DNA from: Paenibacillaceae bacterium
Lineage (GTDB): Bacteria > Bacillota > Bacilli > Paenibacillales > CANHGK01
Length of the DNA: 64,000 nt
Assembly: GCA_947460235.1 (NCBI GenBank)
Contig: CANHGK010000009.1
Location: 41,809 to 105,808, forward strand
Direction of reading: 5' to 3'
The translations under genes were made by a program, and so were the position numbers. The notes beneath the pieces were generated by a model. The model did not search any database, was not told the origin of the DNA, and was given only the letters and a program-made list of their open reading frames with translations. This document shows, piece by piece, positions 17,876-26,777 of the stretch (position 1 is its first letter; each line of letters opens with the position of its first letter).

Positions 17876-18673
17876 TTAAGACATTATTAAATGTTCAAAT
17901 CCATAAACGAAACCGGTATACCCAACGACTTTTTCAATTGCGAGTTTAACACCTGGCATATAACCCGCTCGATCATATGAATCATGACGAATCTTTAATG
18001 CCTGTCCGTTACCTGCAAAAATAACTTCCTGCTGCGCAAAAATTCCTGGTAACCGAACGCTATGCACCCGAAATCCTTCGAACAATCCACCGCGTGAACC
18101 AGGTAAAGTCTCTTCTTCTTTTAGATTTCCTTGGTGTTTGAATTCTCGATTTTCCGAAATCCATTGTGCCGTTTTTAATGCAGTACCTGAAGGCGCGTCT
18201 AATTTTTGATCGCCATGGAATTCGATAATTTCAACATCAGGAAAATATTTCGCAGCTTCAGCAGCAAATTTCATCATCAAGATTGCACCAATCGAAAAGT
18301 TTGGTGCAAATAATCCACCGATCCCCTTTTCTTTACAACGGTTATCCAAATCAACGATTTGATCATTGGTTAAACCAGTTGCGCCAATAATAGGGCGCGT
18401 TCCATTATTGATCGCTATACATGCATTCGAATAAACTGAATTAGGATCTGTGAAATCAACAACAACATCAGCACCCGTTCGAGCTAGCGAAGTTTGTAAC
18501 TCACTTTCAATTAAAACGCCACACGGTTGATTGAACAACACCGCCCCAACATCGTTTCCAAGCATATCGCGATCAATTGCGGATACCAATTCTAAGTTTT
18601 CTGCATCGATTACCATTTTAACGACTTCACGTCCCATACGTCCACGTGCACCAATGACTGCTACTTTAATCAA
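17876..18673 (-). CDS. dapB: 4-hydroxy-tetrahydrodipicolinate reductase DapB
   Basis: NAD(P)H reduction step of the lysine/diaminopimelate pathway, which also feeds spore dipicolinate. The N-terminal GARGRMG loop binds nucleotide, and the active-site segment is EFHGDQKLDAPSGTA. The first His and the Lys are kept, but the second His of the usual HH pair is Gly. The start is TTG with GGAGGG upstream. Length is 265 residues. Confidence 0.94.
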   Translation of the reverse strand: MIKVAVIGARGRMGREVVKMVIDAENLELVSAIDRDMLGNDVGAVLFNQPCGVLIESELQTSLARTGADVVVDFTDPNSVYSNACIAINNGTRPIIGATGLTNDQIVDLDNRCKEKGIGGLFAPNFSIGAILMMKFAAEAAKYFPDVEIIEFHGDQKLDAPSGTALKTAQWISENREFKHQGNLKEEETLPGSRGGLFEGFRVHSVRLPGIFAQQEVIFAGNGQALKIRHDSYDRAGYMPGVKLAIEKVVGYTGFVYGFEHLIMS

Positions 18674-18721
18674 CGACTTCGCCCTCCAAAAATAAATAAA
18701 ATAAATCCGCTGATCGAATGG

Positions 18722-19051
18722 TTAATCCATACGCGTCCAGCGGTTTGCATCTCTCGTTTGAAACTTATGCATCACACGTTGGTGAATGTCCGCTAAGTCA
18801 ATATTCATAGAATTTGCATAACAAGTAATGATGAAAAGAATGTCCCCTAATTCCATTTCAATAGAATTTTCTTTTTCATCATCTTTCTTTTTCTTTGGTC
18901 CATACACATGATTAATTTCTCGAGATAACTCCCCAACTTCTTCCGTTAAACGAGAAAGCATCACAAATGGTTCAAAGTAGCCTTCCTTAAACTGCGAAAT
19001 ATAAGCATGTACCTGATCCTGCATGCCACGAAGCGTTAATTGTTCAGACAT
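18722..19051 (-). CDS. MazG-family nucleotide pyrophosphohydrolase (YpjD-like)
   Basis: A small MazG-type NTP pyrophosphohydrolase. The helical metal-binding motif is visible as EEVGELSREI and, downstream, EMELGDILF. The ORF track starts 43 codons early, overlapping the DUF420 gene; the ATG at 19051 (MSEQLTLRGMQ) has GGAGGT upstream and gives 109 residues, the family length. It sits upstream of dapB as ypjD does in B. subtilis. Confidence 0.88.
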   Translation of the reverse strand: MSEQLTLRGMQDQVHAYISQFKEGYFEPFVMLSRLTEEVGELSREINHVYGPKKKKDDEKENSIEMELGDILFIITCYANSMNIDLADIHQRVMHKFQTRDANRWTRMD

Positions 19052-19065
19052 ATTATAACCTCCAA

Positions 19066-19530
19066 TTATTGCGAAACGTTCGTAATAATATGGAACACAT
19101 TTTTCGTAGGACCCGGAACATAAATAATATATAACAACAAATAAACTGTAACTCCTGTAATTGCAGTGAAAAGCCAACATGTCGCTGTAATTGGTCCAAT
19201 TTTGCGATGTTTAGAGAAATTTTTCTTATATGCAAGCACCAATGTGATGATTCCCAGAACCGCAGAGAAAAGCGCTAGTGAAATATGAAAAATTAAAAAT
19301 GTAAAATAAAATGGTTTAATCCAATCAGGTCCACCAAATGCAGTATTTCCCACTATTACGGTACGTGTTGCATAAATTAAAAAGAACAGAACCGCACAAA
19401 TCGCACCAATAACCATTTTTTGCATATGTTGTTGCATCTGCTTATTACGAATATCTCGCCATCCAAAAGCGACAAAAATTGCACTTAAGACAATAAACGA
19501 CGTACTGATCGCAGGTAAAATTGTATTCAT
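19066..19530 (-). CDS. DUF420 membrane protein
   Basis: A 154-residue integral membrane protein with about four hydrophobic helices and no soluble domain. DUF420 (YozB family) genes are repeatedly found at the end of caa3 oxidase operons. Here the start overlaps ctaG as ATGA, supporting a role in oxidase assembly or haem/copper handling, but the function is not known. Confidence 0.8.
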   Translation of the reverse strand: MNTILPAISTSFIVLSAIFVAFGWRDIRNKQMQQHMQKMVIGAICAVLFFLIYATRTVIVGNTAFGGPDWIKPFYFTFLIFHISLALFSAVLGIITLVLAYKKNFSKHRKIGPITATCWLFTAITGVTVYLLLYIIYVPGPTKNVFHIITNVSQ

Positions 19531-20369
19531 GCTTCTCCTCCGTTCGGAAACACCATAGTAATTGATGCTATTTCTTCTTTATCCTTCGCTCGTTCCACGC
19601 GATGCCAAGCAAAAAATGTCGTTGCAAGTACAATTCCATATGATAATTCTTGAATGATTTTCATCAATACTCCGCCCAATTGTTGGTCATCCATAGGTGA
19701 TAACCATTGTAGCGATGGATCAATATTGCTATACGTATTGTACAAAACATGATCGGCAAAAACAATTAATGCACAAGCGGGCGTCAAAATAACCCCATTT
19801 CCAAAAATATAAGCAATCTTTTTCAAATCAGATAACCGCGATTGTTCAGGAATTGGTGTCAACATGGACCACCACATTTGAAAACTTGTTACTTGTAATA
19901 ACAAATGATAACCCGTATGCAAAATTGGATGACTCATTGCTGTATCAAACACAATCGGAAAATGGTAAAACGAAAACAATGCATTAAACCCGAGAACGGT
20001 TACAAGTGGTCTAGTCATCAACCGGAATAAACGATCTACACTCGGAATTTTCATCCAATGTGCATACCAATTTGATGGAACTCCGACCAAAAACAAACAA
20101 GGAAAGACCATATACATTAATGACTGTTGAAACATATGAGCACTAAATGAAGCCATATGTCCCAAATATGCCAATGGACTGCACATTGCAAAAAAATACG
20201 TTGTCATCGAAAATGTAAACGCGAGTAATTGCTTACGGGTTGCGTTCAAAGCGTTTACATGAAACCATCGATAGATCAAAATCATAACGATTCCTATGAC
20301 AATTGAAAAATAACTCCAAGCTTGCGGTCCATACCAAACTTGCCCCGCGTTCATTGCATGATCAGTCAT
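19527..20369 (-). CDS. ctaG: Cytochrome caa3 oxidase assembly factor CtaG
   Basis: A polytopic membrane protein (about seven helices, ~280 residues) of the Bacillus CtaG family, needed for assembly of the caa3 oxidase and unrelated to the proteobacterial CtaG/Cox11. Conserved features include SPLAYLGHMASFSAHM and the ACALIVFADHVLY segment. The ORF track adds five codons; GGGGG lies before the ATG at 20369. A terminator hairpin separates it from ctaF. Confidence 0.88.
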   Translation of the reverse strand: MTDHAMNAGQVWYGPQAWSYFSIVIGIVMILIYRWFHVNALNATRKQLLAFTFSMTTYFFAMCSPLAYLGHMASFSAHMFQQSLMYMVFPCLFLVGVPSNWYAHWMKIPSVDRLFRLMTRPLVTVLGFNALFSFYHFPIVFDTAMSHPILHTGYHLLLQVTSFQMWWSMLTPIPEQSRLSDLKKIAYIFGNGVILTPACALIVFADHVLYNTYSNIDPSLQWLSPMDDQQLGGVLMKIIQELSYGIVLATTFFAWHRVERAKDKEEIASITMVFPNGGEA

Positions 20370-20388
20370 AAAAAAAACCCCCATTGTG

Positions 20389-20416
20389 AAAAACGAGAGG
20401 CGTCGCCGCCTCTCGT
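20389..20416 (-). terminator. Hairpin terminator between ctaF and ctaG
   Basis: A perfect 10-bp stem ACGAGAGGCG/CGCCTCTCGT with a 4-base loop followed by TTTTC on the minus strand. It is placed to lower expression of ctaG relative to the oxidase subunits. Confidence 0.75.
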
Positions 20417-20426
20417 CTACAACCTA

Positions 20427-20774
20427 TTACCAACCCAACCAATATACAGTTGCAATTACCGCAGTAAATGCAATAAATCCACCTAAAGCAATACCCATTG
20501 CAGGAAACAGATGACCTTTTTCATTCATATGCATCCAGAAAATCAATTGAAACAACGCCTGTACAATGGCCAATAACGTAATAAACGGCAAACCAAACGT
20601 CCAAGAAGTAATTGCATATTCTCTAGCAGGATCAATGATGTTTCCTACAATATAGAATGAAATTACCGTTAAGATCATGGAAAGCGAAAACGTTAAATAA
20701 TGAAGCTTAGCAGAATGCTTTGATTTTGCCTTTTTGTAATCTACTGCATGAGACTCATTGGAATGAGATGCCAT
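20427..20774 (-). CDS. ctaF: Cytochrome c oxidase subunit IV (CtaF)
   Basis: A 115-residue small subunit of the caa3 oxidase. A hydrophilic, His/Lys-rich N-terminus is followed by three transmembrane helices with LIFWMHMNEKGH between the second and third, typical of bacterial subunit IV. It is 3 bases after ctaE. Confidence 0.9.
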   Translation of the reverse strand: MASHSNESHAVDYKKAKSKHSAKLHYLTFSLSMILTVISFYIVGNIIDPAREYAITSWTFGLPFITLLAIVQALFQLIFWMHMNEKGHLFPAMGIALGGFIAFTAVIATVYWLGW

Positions 20775-20777
20775 TAT

Positions 20778-21401
20778 TTACGCCACCTTTCCCATCAAGT
20801 AAACGACTGTAAAAATGAATACCCACACTAAGTCAACAAAATGCCAATACAATGCAGCAACATACAATTTTGGAGCAGTAACAACAGTTAACCCTTTACG
20901 AGTCAATTGTAACAACAATAAACTAATCCAAAGTGTCCCAAACAATACGTGAGCACCATGGAATCCAACTAGCGTGTAGAAAGATGATGCATATGCAGTT
21001 TGAGTAAAATGGAAGCTATCATGATTCGTATAGTTACTAAACTCCATAATTTCAAGCCCTAAGAACGACAAGCCTAAAAGAACGGTAACTGTAAACCACA
21101 AATAAATTTGCTTCGTATTTCGTTTATGCATACCAAGAATTGCAAGCACAGATGTCAAACTACTTACTAGGAGAATCACAGTAGACCAAGCAACTGTCGT
21201 TAAATCAAAAAACTCAGCAGGATTTTTTGCGAGCAAATCATCTGAGTGACCGCGCAATCCTAGGAATGTTGCAAATAAACAACCGAACAATACGGACTCT
21301 CCACCAAGGAAGAGCCAAAAACCCATTAATTTATTACGACCCTCAAGCGTTGCACTTTCTGGGTGTGGAGGTAAAACCCCAGGATGTGAATGAGCACTCA
21401 T
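20778..21401 (-). CDS. ctaE: Cytochrome c oxidase subunit III (CtaE)
   Basis: A five-helix subunit III (207 residues). It has the conserved NKLMGFWLFLGGESVLF start and the FHGAHVLFGTLW segment. The start overlaps the ctaD stop as ATGA. Confidence 0.94.
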   Translation of the reverse strand: MSAHSHPGVLPPHPESATLEGRNKLMGFWLFLGGESVLFGCLFATFLGLRGHSDDLLAKNPAEFFDLTTVAWSTVILLVSSLTSVLAILGMHKRNTKQIYLWFTVTVLLGLSFLGLEIMEFSNYTNHDSFHFTQTAYASSFYTLVGFHGAHVLFGTLWISLLLLQLTRKGLTVVTAPKLYVAALYWHFVDLVWVFIFTVVYLMGKVA

Positions 21402-23293
21402 GCGTTTTCCTCCTGATCCACATGGATTTCTTCGATAGGAATGTGAAATCCTTGATCATCATAAACAGATCTAAGAAACATTCCAAATAGGAATACTGCA
21501 ACACCTGCTGCCGCAAGAATATAATGTTCAAAAACAAATCCAACCACAGGTAACGATGTTGCTTTCGTGTTTCCATTAAACATAAATCCATAACCAGCAA
21601 TAAACAATCCAAGTGCTTTAACAAAAGGCATAATTGAAGGTGAAGGCATATGAATTTCGGCAAGCGGTTCAGCAGGAATCATACCTTTGTTACCAGCCAT
21701 TTTCTCAATCCATAATGCATCCAAGCCTCGAACTCGAGGTAATTGAGCAAAATTATACTCTGGTGCAGGAGATGAAATTGCCCACTCCAATGTGCGTCCA
21801 TCCCACGGATCCGCAGGTGCATCCGCTTTCTTCATTTGAGTAACAATAATATTTATCATCATCACAATAATACTAACGCCCATTAACATTGCACCAATTG
21901 TACTTATGAAATTCCCTTTTTCAAACCCTTGACCAGCAAGATACGTATACACACGGCGTGGCATTCCATCTAAACCTAACCAGTGTTGAATAAAGAAAGT
22001 CATATGGAATCCAACAAAGAAAAACCAGAAACTGATTTTGCCCATAGTTTCATTCAACATACGTCCAAACATTTTAGGCCACCAGTAGTACATTCCAGAG
22101 AACATACCGAAAATTAACCCACCGACAATTGTATAATGGAAATGTGCTACGACAAAATAGCTATCTTGGAACTGAAAGTCAGCAGGTGGCAATGTCAACA
22201 TAATACCTGTCATCCCACCAATAACAAAAGTCGGGATAAATCCAATTGCATAAAGACTAGCCGCTGTAAAACGAATATGTCCGCCCCACATCGTTAATAA
22301 CCAGTTGAAAATTTTGATCCCCGTTGGAACCGCAATCAACATCGTAGCAATTGCAAAGATCGCGTTCGCAATTGGACCTAAACCAACAGTAAACATATGA
22401 TGAACCCAAACCATGAAGCCTAAAAATCCAATTAATGCTGTAGCAAATACCATTGTTCCATACCCGAACAATCGCTTATGTGAGAACGTTGATAATACCT
22501 CGGAAATTATTCCAAATGCTGGTAAAATCAAAATGTATACTTCTGGATGTCCAAAAATCCAGAAAATATGTTCCCAAAGTACAACGTTACCGCCGCCTGC
22601 AACTTCAAAAAATTGTGCGTTGAACAACCGATCAAACATTAATAATACAAGTGCAACTGTAATCGCAGGAAAAGCGAACAATACAAGTGCCGAGGTAACG
22701 AATGATGCCCATGTAAACAATGGCATACGCATAAACGTCATTCCAGGAGCACGCATATTAATAATCGTAACAAGGAAGTTAATTCCCCCGATTAACGTAC
22801 CTAACCCAGCAATTTGCAATCCAAGTACGTAGAAATCAACGCCTGAACCACTATATGCTTTTGTTGATAATGCAGCGTATGCTGTCCAACCTGCATCGGG
22901 TGCTCCGCCTAATAAATACGAAGTGTTCAGCAACACACCACCAAACAAAAACAACCAAAAACTAAGTGCATTAACGTATGGAAATGCAACGTCACGTGCT
23001 CCAATTTGCAATGGAACAATCGCATTCATTAATGCAAAGATTAATGGCATCGCCGCAAAGAAAATCATCGTCGTACCATGCATTGTAATCAATTGGTTAA
23101 AAATTTCTGCAGTATTTTCTCCAAATAAATTTTGTTCTGGAAAAAACAATTGCAAACGGATTAGTAATGCCTCAACGCCACCAAACAAGAAGAAAATCCC
23201 AGCAGAAATCAAGTAAAGAATTCCGATCTTCTTGTGGTCAACCGTTGTTAACCAATCCATAAGCCCGCTATAACGTTTCACAGCTCCGGCCAC
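21398..23293 (-). CDS. ctaD: Cytochrome c oxidase subunit I (CtaD)
   Basis: The catalytic haem-copper subunit. The Cu-B His-Tyr region is in FGHPEVYILILPAFG, further Cu-B ligands are in VWVHHMFTVG, and haem ligands in VVAHFHYTIVGG. The YILILP motif marks the type A family with a K-channel Tyr. At 631 residues with an extended C-terminus it matches Bacillus CtaD. Start is GTG with AGGAGGT upstream. Confidence 0.96.
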   Translation of the reverse strand: MAGAVKRYSGLMDWLTTVDHKKIGILYLISAGIFFLFGGVEALLIRLQLFFPEQNLFGENTAEIFNQLITMHGTTMIFFAAMPLIFALMNAIVPLQIGARDVAFPYVNALSFWLFLFGGVLLNTSYLLGGAPDAGWTAYAALSTKAYSGSGVDFYVLGLQIAGLGTLIGGINFLVTIINMRAPGMTFMRMPLFTWASFVTSALVLFAFPAITVALVLLMFDRLFNAQFFEVAGGGNVVLWEHIFWIFGHPEVYILILPAFGIISEVLSTFSHKRLFGYGTMVFATALIGFLGFMVWVHHMFTVGLGPIANAIFAIATMLIAVPTGIKIFNWLLTMWGGHIRFTAASLYAIGFIPTFVIGGMTGIMLTLPPADFQFQDSYFVVAHFHYTIVGGLIFGMFSGMYYWWPKMFGRMLNETMGKISFWFFFVGFHMTFFIQHWLGLDGMPRRVYTYLAGQGFEKGNFISTIGAMLMGVSIIVMMINIIVTQMKKADAPADPWDGRTLEWAISSPAPEYNFAQLPRVRGLDALWIEKMAGNKGMIPAEPLAEIHMPSPSIMPFVKALGLFIAGYGFMFNGNTKATSLPVVGFVFEHYILAAAGVAVFLFGMFLRSVYDDQGFHIPIEEIHVDQEENA

Positions 23294-23322
23294 TAGAATT
23301 ACCTCCTAACATATTGATTCAA

Positions 23323-24360
23323 TTACTTTTTATAAACGTGCAATGATTCCAAATATGCTGCCAATGCATCTAAATCATCATCAGAGAAATTTGGATAAGG
23401 TGAATATCCTTTAAACATGGTATTTCCTGGTTTAATGGAGTTCGGGTCTTTAATCCAAGCTTTCACGTTTTCAGTCGTGTTTTTACGAATGCTTGCAACC
23501 ATTTCACGATCCGCAAAGTTGGTCAAGTTTGGACCAAGTACCCCGCCATTACCCCCAACAGCATGACAACTGATACATGAGTTTTTCGTAAACAACTCTT
23601 TACCTTTTGCAGCAAGCGGAGATAAATCCATAGGTTCAGGCTTAGCTCTCATTTTTTGTGACCATGTATTGAAATCATTCTCATCCAAGACAATTACCTT
23701 AAAATCCATTAATGCATGAGAAGGTCCGCACAATTCTGCACATTTCCCTTTAAATACACCCTCTTTTTCAGCTAAAAGAGTCATTTTATTAATCAACCCA
23801 GGGTTATTATCGCGTTTACCACCAATTGCTGGAACCCAAAAAGAATGGATTACATCCTTTGATGTTAATTCAAATTGAATTTGTTTTCCTTTTGGAATAT
23901 ACAAATCTTGTCCTGTTGTAAATCCGTACTGCGGATATTCAAATTCCCACCAGAATTGATGTCCTGTAACTTTTACTTGAATTGCCTCAGAAGCAGAATA
24001 CACTTTTTCAAACTTAAATGTATACATGATAGTAGGGATTGCCAAAACAAAAAGCATAATAAAAGGAATTACCGTCCAAATGATTTCTAATGTGTGGTTA
24101 CCTTCAACTTGTTCTGGAATACCAGTTTGACCTTTACGTTTACGATACTTTACAAGAACATAGAAAAACACCGCAATTACGACCACGAATACGATTAACA
24201 TGACGCCCAGACTAAATTTCATGAGCCATAATTGCTCGCGAGCAACTGGACCTGCTGGAATTAATGTCGATAGGTTCTCTTGACTACAACCAGTCATCAA
24301 CCAAATCATTAATGGAAGCAACGCTCCCAAACGCCAACGGCTCCGCCATTTCTTAAACAT
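23323..24360 (-). CDS. ctaC: Cytochrome c oxidase subunit II with fused cytochrome c domain (CtaC)
   Basis: A lipoprotein with a lipobox (LMTGC), two transmembrane helices, a cupredoxin domain with the Cu-A ligands CAELCGPSHALM, and a C-terminal haem c domain (CISCH). The fused cytochrome defines a caa3-type oxidase. The start is uncertain among the TTG/ATG codons at 24372-24360; I take the ATG. A terminator hairpin lies upstream, so the cta genes may have their own start or depend on read-through from qcr. Confidence 0.94.
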   Translation of the reverse strand: MFKKWRSRWRLGALLPLMIWLMTGCSQENLSTLIPAGPVAREQLWLMKFSLGVMLIVFVVVIAVFFYVLVKYRKRKGQTGIPEQVEGNHTLEIIWTVIPFIMLFVLAIPTIMYTFKFEKVYSASEAIQVKVTGHQFWWEFEYPQYGFTTGQDLYIPKGKQIQFELTSKDVIHSFWVPAIGGKRDNNPGLINKMTLLAEKEGVFKGKCAELCGPSHALMDFKVIVLDENDFNTWSQKMRAKPEPMDLSPLAAKGKELFTKNSCISCHAVGGNGGVLGPNLTNFADREMVASIRKNTTENVKAWIKDPNSIKPGNTMFKGYSPYPNFSDDDLDALAAYLESLHVYKK

Positions 24361-24394
24361 TCGCAACTTCAACTCCTTGTGCTCATTTTACTCT

Positions 24395-24418
24395 AAAAAA
24401 CCTGACAACATGGTCAGG
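24395..24418 (-). terminator. Terminator between qcrC and ctaC
   Basis: The stem CCTGAC/GTCAGG with a 6-base loop is followed by TTTTTT on the minus strand. It lies after qcrC and just before ctaC. Confidence 0.75.
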
Positions 24419-24448
24419 TAGGCCTTTCGCAACGAAAACTTCATTACA

Positions 24449-24488
24449 ATTACAGATAGGCAAGAATAAATCTTACCTATTCTGTAAT
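24449..24488. repeat. Long near-perfect inverted repeat between qcrC and ctaC
   Basis: Forty bases form a hairpin of about 17 base pairs with one bulge (ATTACAGA...TCTGTAAT outside, TAGGTAAGA...TCTTGCCTA inside). It is not followed by a T run, so it is probably not itself a terminator. It could be an mRNA stabiliser at the end of qcrABC or a protein site. Confidence 0.65.
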
Positions 24489-24516
24489 CGCAGAAAATTT
24501 TGTTATTCAATTGCCA

Positions 24517-25368
24517 TTAAGGTGTCTTCTTTTGTTTAGACAACCACTCTGCCAACTGATTCATTTCATCCGGTGTAATACCGTTGTTAATGTTCGAATC
24601 ATATTGAGCAGACATTTTTTTATTTTCTGAACCATTCTTGATAATATTCATAATTGCAGCCTGATCAAGTTTATCCCCAACACCAAGCAATGCAGGAATT
24701 CCGGCAGCAGACATACCTTTCATATCGGCACCATGACAAGATACACAAGTAGCTTTCTTGAATACTGCAAATCCAGGATGATCCTTAGCCATAACACCCA
24801 TTTTTTCTTCTTTCTTTTTACCGCCACCTGTAGCATGTTTCTCAGGTTTCAAGCCTTTTGCTTCAAGTTCTTCTTCATAATGCATCCACGAAACGTTTGT
24901 CAAGAAAATAATAGCAGCAATAGACAATAACATTAGACCAGTTGAAATTGGCCTTTTGTAAAAACGACGTTCTTTTCCTGTATCCAAAAATGGAGCCAAT
25001 GTTAACGCACCGAATGCGATAGTTGGTATTACGATCGTTCCAAATACAACAAATTTATTTGCAAGGTAAGGATATTTCAACATTTGGTACAAAAACAAGA
25101 AATACCAATCTGGCATTGGAATAAATTGAGCATTTGTTGGATCCGCAATTTCTCCCAGCGGTGCAGGATCAACCAAAATTAATACAAGGAATCCAACCAT
25201 AAATACCGATGCGACCATCCACTCTTTCAATAAAAAGTTAGGAATAAACACTTCGGATTTCCCAGGATACGCCATATAATCACGCGGGACTGATTCATGA
25301 TTTTTTTGTGGGACACGAGAATCACCAACATATATAATCTTTTCATCTTTATTATGAGATGAGGCCAT
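24517..25368 (-). CDS. qcrC: Menaquinol:cytochrome c reductase cytochrome b/c subunit (QcrC)
   Basis: A subunit IV-type membrane domain (about three helices, with PDWYFLFLYQ near residue 86) fused to a C-terminal haem c domain (CVSCHGADMKG), the Bacillales QcrC arrangement. At 283 residues it is slightly longer than the B. subtilis protein because of a Lys/Gly-rich linker (about residues 176-193). Third gene of qcrABC. Confidence 0.94.
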   Translation of the reverse strand: MASSHNKDEKIIYVGDSRVPQKNHESVPRDYMAYPGKSEVFIPNFLLKEWMVASVFMVGFLVLILVDPAPLGEIADPTNAQFIPMPDWYFLFLYQMLKYPYLANKFVVFGTIVIPTIAFGALTLAPFLDTGKERRFYKRPISTGLMLLSIAAIIFLTNVSWMHYEEELEAKGLKPEKHATGGGKKKEEKMGVMAKDHPGFAVFKKATCVSCHGADMKGMSAAGIPALLGVGDKLDQAAIMNIIKNGSENKKMSAQYDSNINNGITPDEMNQLAEWLSKQKKTP

Positions 25369-25387
25369 TTGTACACCTCCTTTATTC

Positions 25388-26056
25388 TTATAGTGGTCCA
25401 GATATACCTTGCTTACGAATCATAAAGAAATGTCCGCCAAGCAATGCTAACATTACTGCAGGCAAGAAAAACACATGAATTGCAAAGAAACGCGTTAAAG
25501 TTTGTGCACCGACAACTGGTCCACCTTGTAGGAATTCTTTAATATATGCTCCGATTACTGGTGCAGTTTCTGCAATTTGAATACCTACTTTTGTTGCAAA
25601 ATATGCTTTATTATCCCATGGAAGTAGATATCCCGTAAATCCAAGACCTAACATAACCATGAAAATAAGCATACCGATAACCCAGTTCATCTCACGTGGT
25701 GCTTTGTATGAACCGGTAAAGAATACTCGTAATGTGTGTAAAAACATCATAACAATAACAAGACTTGCTCCCCAGTGATGCATACCGCGAACGATATCAC
25801 CAAATGCCACTTTATTTTGTAAGTAATCAACTGATGAATGTGCATTGATAATATCCGGAACATAATACATCGTTAAAAACATACCGGATAAAATTTGAAT
25901 GACGGTCACAAAAAAAGTCAACCCACCAAAACAATACACAAATGCAGAAAAGTGATGAGCAGGGTTAACGTGCTCAGGCACTTCATGATCAGCGATATCT
26001 CTCCAAAGTGGCGTAATGTCCAGGCGCTCGTCCATCCAGCTATAAACGGATTTCAT
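25388..26056 (-). CDS. qcrB: Menaquinol:cytochrome c reductase cytochrome b subunit (QcrB)
   Basis: Cytochrome b6-type subunit of 222 residues with four helices. Haem His ligands lie in HHWGASLVIVMMFLHTLR and FAIHVFFLPAVML...GGH. Cys42 in VYCFGG corresponds to the covalent haem attachment site known from Bacillus and b6f complexes. It is 20 bases after qcrA. Confidence 0.95.
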   Translation of the reverse strand: MKSVYSWMDERLDITPLWRDIADHEVPEHVNPAHHFSAFVYCFGGLTFFVTVIQILSGMFLTMYYVPDIINAHSSVDYLQNKVAFGDIVRGMHHWGASLVIVMMFLHTLRVFFTGSYKAPREMNWVIGMLIFMVMLGLGFTGYLLPWDNKAYFATKVGIQIAETAPVIGAYIKEFLQGGPVVGAQTLTRFFAIHVFFLPAVMLALLGGHFFMIRKQGISGPL

Positions 26057-26076
26057 ACCTAGTCGCCTCCTTATTC

Positions 26077-26619
26077 TTATTTACTTGTTAAATGATTAGG
26101 TATAATTTGACCCAAATAGACAGAGCCATTATCAACTTTGACCGAATACTCATCTAAAGGTAGCGGTGCTACTTTCAGATTCTTACCTTCGTTTGTATAT
26201 TGTGCTCCATGACACGGACACTCGTACTTGTTGTCAGTTGAAACAAAGTTTACGGTACAGCCTAAGTGTTTACACACAGGAGATAATGCCGTAACGTTAC
26301 CCGCTTCATCTTTGCGCAACCAAGCAATTAGTTCTGGATTACTTTCAACCCAGCCATCAACTTGATTTACTTGAAACCTAATCTCAATCGGAGTTGTTGT
26401 CAACTTACTTACTTCGGTCACTTTTACGAAATCTGTAGCTTCCCCTTTTTCCAACAAAGGATCTACAGCAAATCGAATCATCGGGATCGTAATCCCAGCA
26501 GCTAAAAAACCACCTGTCGCTCCAAGGGTGTACGTTAGAAATTGTCTACGTGACATTTCTTTCTTATGGTTCGACTGTTCGGTGTGTTGGTCATGTCCTT
26601 TCGCAATCCCATCGCTCAT
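26077..26619 (-). CDS. qcrA: Rieske iron-sulfur subunit (QcrA)
   Basis: Transfers electrons from menaquinol to cytochrome c. It has a twin-arginine signal (MSRRQFLTYT) and one anchor helix, then the 2Fe-2S ligands CKHLGC and CPCHG. The spacing is normal at 180 residues. The start has AAAGGGGG upstream. First gene of qcrABC. Confidence 0.95.
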   Translation of the reverse strand: MSDGIAKGHDQHTEQSNHKKEMSRRQFLTYTLGATGGFLAAGITIPMIRFAVDPLLEKGEATDFVKVTEVSKLTTTPIEIRFQVNQVDGWVESNPELIAWLRKDEAGNVTALSPVCKHLGCTVNFVSTDNKYECPCHGAQYTNEGKNLKVAPLPLDEYSVKVDNGSVYLGQIIPNHLTSK

Positions 26620-26698
26620 TATTTTGATTAACCCCCTTTGCTAAAAACATTTTCAGTTCAAATTTAAAGTACATTAAAGCCTTTTTAAGGTCAAACTA

Positions 26699-26727
26699 AT
26701 ATTATCGCTTTGAACCATTAGCGTCAA
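26699..26727 (-). promoter_or_regulatory. Probable SigA promoter of qcrABC
   Basis: TTGACG, a 17-base spacer, TAATAT on the minus strand, about 80 bases before the qcrA start. Confidence 0.6.
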
Positions 26728-26777
26728 GAATACGACCAATACAGCGGGCGAATATTGGTAGAACTTTTGACAATTTG

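Noticed and set aside
22413-23216. Long plus-strand ORFs opposite ctaD
   Set aside because: Low-complexity Asn/Pro/Lys-rich translations antisense to a conserved gene; shadows of its codon pattern.
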